This document shows positions 63,885 through 64,000 of a stretch of 64,000 nt of DNA, one piece after another (within the stretch, counting starts at the first letter, position 1; each line of letters opens with the position of its first letter). The DNA is taken from NCBI RefSeq assembly GCF_040947875.1, contig NZ_JBFRXN010000002.1, positions 1,240,001-1,304,000 on the forward strand. The letters run 5' to 3'. This DNA comes from Pseudomonas sp. MYb118 (GTDB lineage: Bacteria > Pseudomonadota > Gammaproteobacteria > Pseudomonadales > Pseudomonadaceae). The notes below the pieces were generated by a model. The model worked only from the letters and a program-made list of their open reading frames with translations, searched no databases and had not been told where the DNA came from. The position numbers and the translations under genes are program-made.

Positions 63885-64000
63885 AAAAGCACCCAACAGA
63901 CACACCAGGCAAAACACCCGGCCCTCGTCACCCCAATCCCACGACTAGCCTTCAAGCATCCCCATTGAGCAAGGATGCTCAAAAATGCTGCTACGACTGC

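Noticed and set aside
63985..64000. Possible start of a new plus-strand gene (ATG near 63985 after AAGGA)
   Set aside because: Only five codons are visible before the window ends, too little to call a gene.

Overview
The window is a high-GC bacterial chromosome segment from the genus Pseudomonas, most likely the P. fluorescens group. Three things point there. Gene content and order match two blocks I know from P. aeruginosa: the glyA1-soxBDAG / gbcAB / dgcAB / cdh / gbdR-sdaB-cbcXWV-betTIBA block and the metK / tkt / epd / pgk / fba block. Nearly every larger intergenic gap carries a REP or REPIN palindrome of the kind abundant in P. fluorescens genomes. Protein sequences such as GbdR, CdhR, SdaB and GlyA have the lengths and motifs expected for that genus. 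No tRNA, rRNA, IS element, prophage or CRISPR array was seen.

Region 1 (1-38.5 kb) is an almost complete quaternary-amine catabolic supercluster. Choline enters by a BCCT carrier (betT) or the CbcXWV ABC transporter and is oxidised to glycine betaine by BetA and BetB under BetI control. Carnitine enters through CaiX and is converted to betaine by CdhA, CdhC and CdhB; gamma-butyrobetaine is first hydroxylated to carnitine. Betaine is demethylated to dimethylglycine by GbcAB, then to sarcosine by DgcA with DgcB and a dedicated ETF, then to glycine by SoxBDAG (only the start of soxB is in the window). GlyA makes serine and SdaB makes pyruvate. GbdR and CdhR, two AraC-family activators with DJ-1/PfpI-like N-termini, are the regulators. 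A RelE/ParE toxin-antitoxin pair, a DUF3010 gene and a LprI-like gene interrupt the block at 17.1-18.8 kb.

Region 2 (38.6-52.9 kb) is mixed housekeeping and accessory: a TldD/PmbA-type protease pair, a DHA2-type MFS pump, RNA helicase DbpA, a BaiN/YhiN-type flavoprotein, a YccS-type FUSC membrane protein, a periplasmic binding protein, an ElaA-type acetyltransferase, a small winged-helix protein, a YgjP-type metalloprotein and a REC-PAS-GGDEF-EAL regulator.

Region 3 (53-54.9 kb) is a small accessory patch: a PL7 alginate lyase without signal peptide behind a strong sigma-70-like promoter, then two AT-richer orphan genes, one with an Sm/Hfq-like sequence pattern.

Region 4 (54.9-64 kb) is central metabolism: tkt, epd, pgk, two small lipoproteins and fba on the minus strand, with an ArsR-methyltransferase regulator (SahR-like) and metK diverging on the plus strand.

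The most unusual signals are: a quasi-tandem array of four 37-bp units, each starting with a perfect DnaA box, at 182, 182 and 149 bp spacing (7868-8417), with four more perfect DnaA boxes inside neighbouring genes; a dimethylglycine demethylase lacking one Fe-S cysteine; a dipeptidase-family protein lacking several metal ligands; a candidate minus-strand small RNA at about 25.03-25.15 kb; and perfect palindromic operators in front of betT/betI and sahR-metK.
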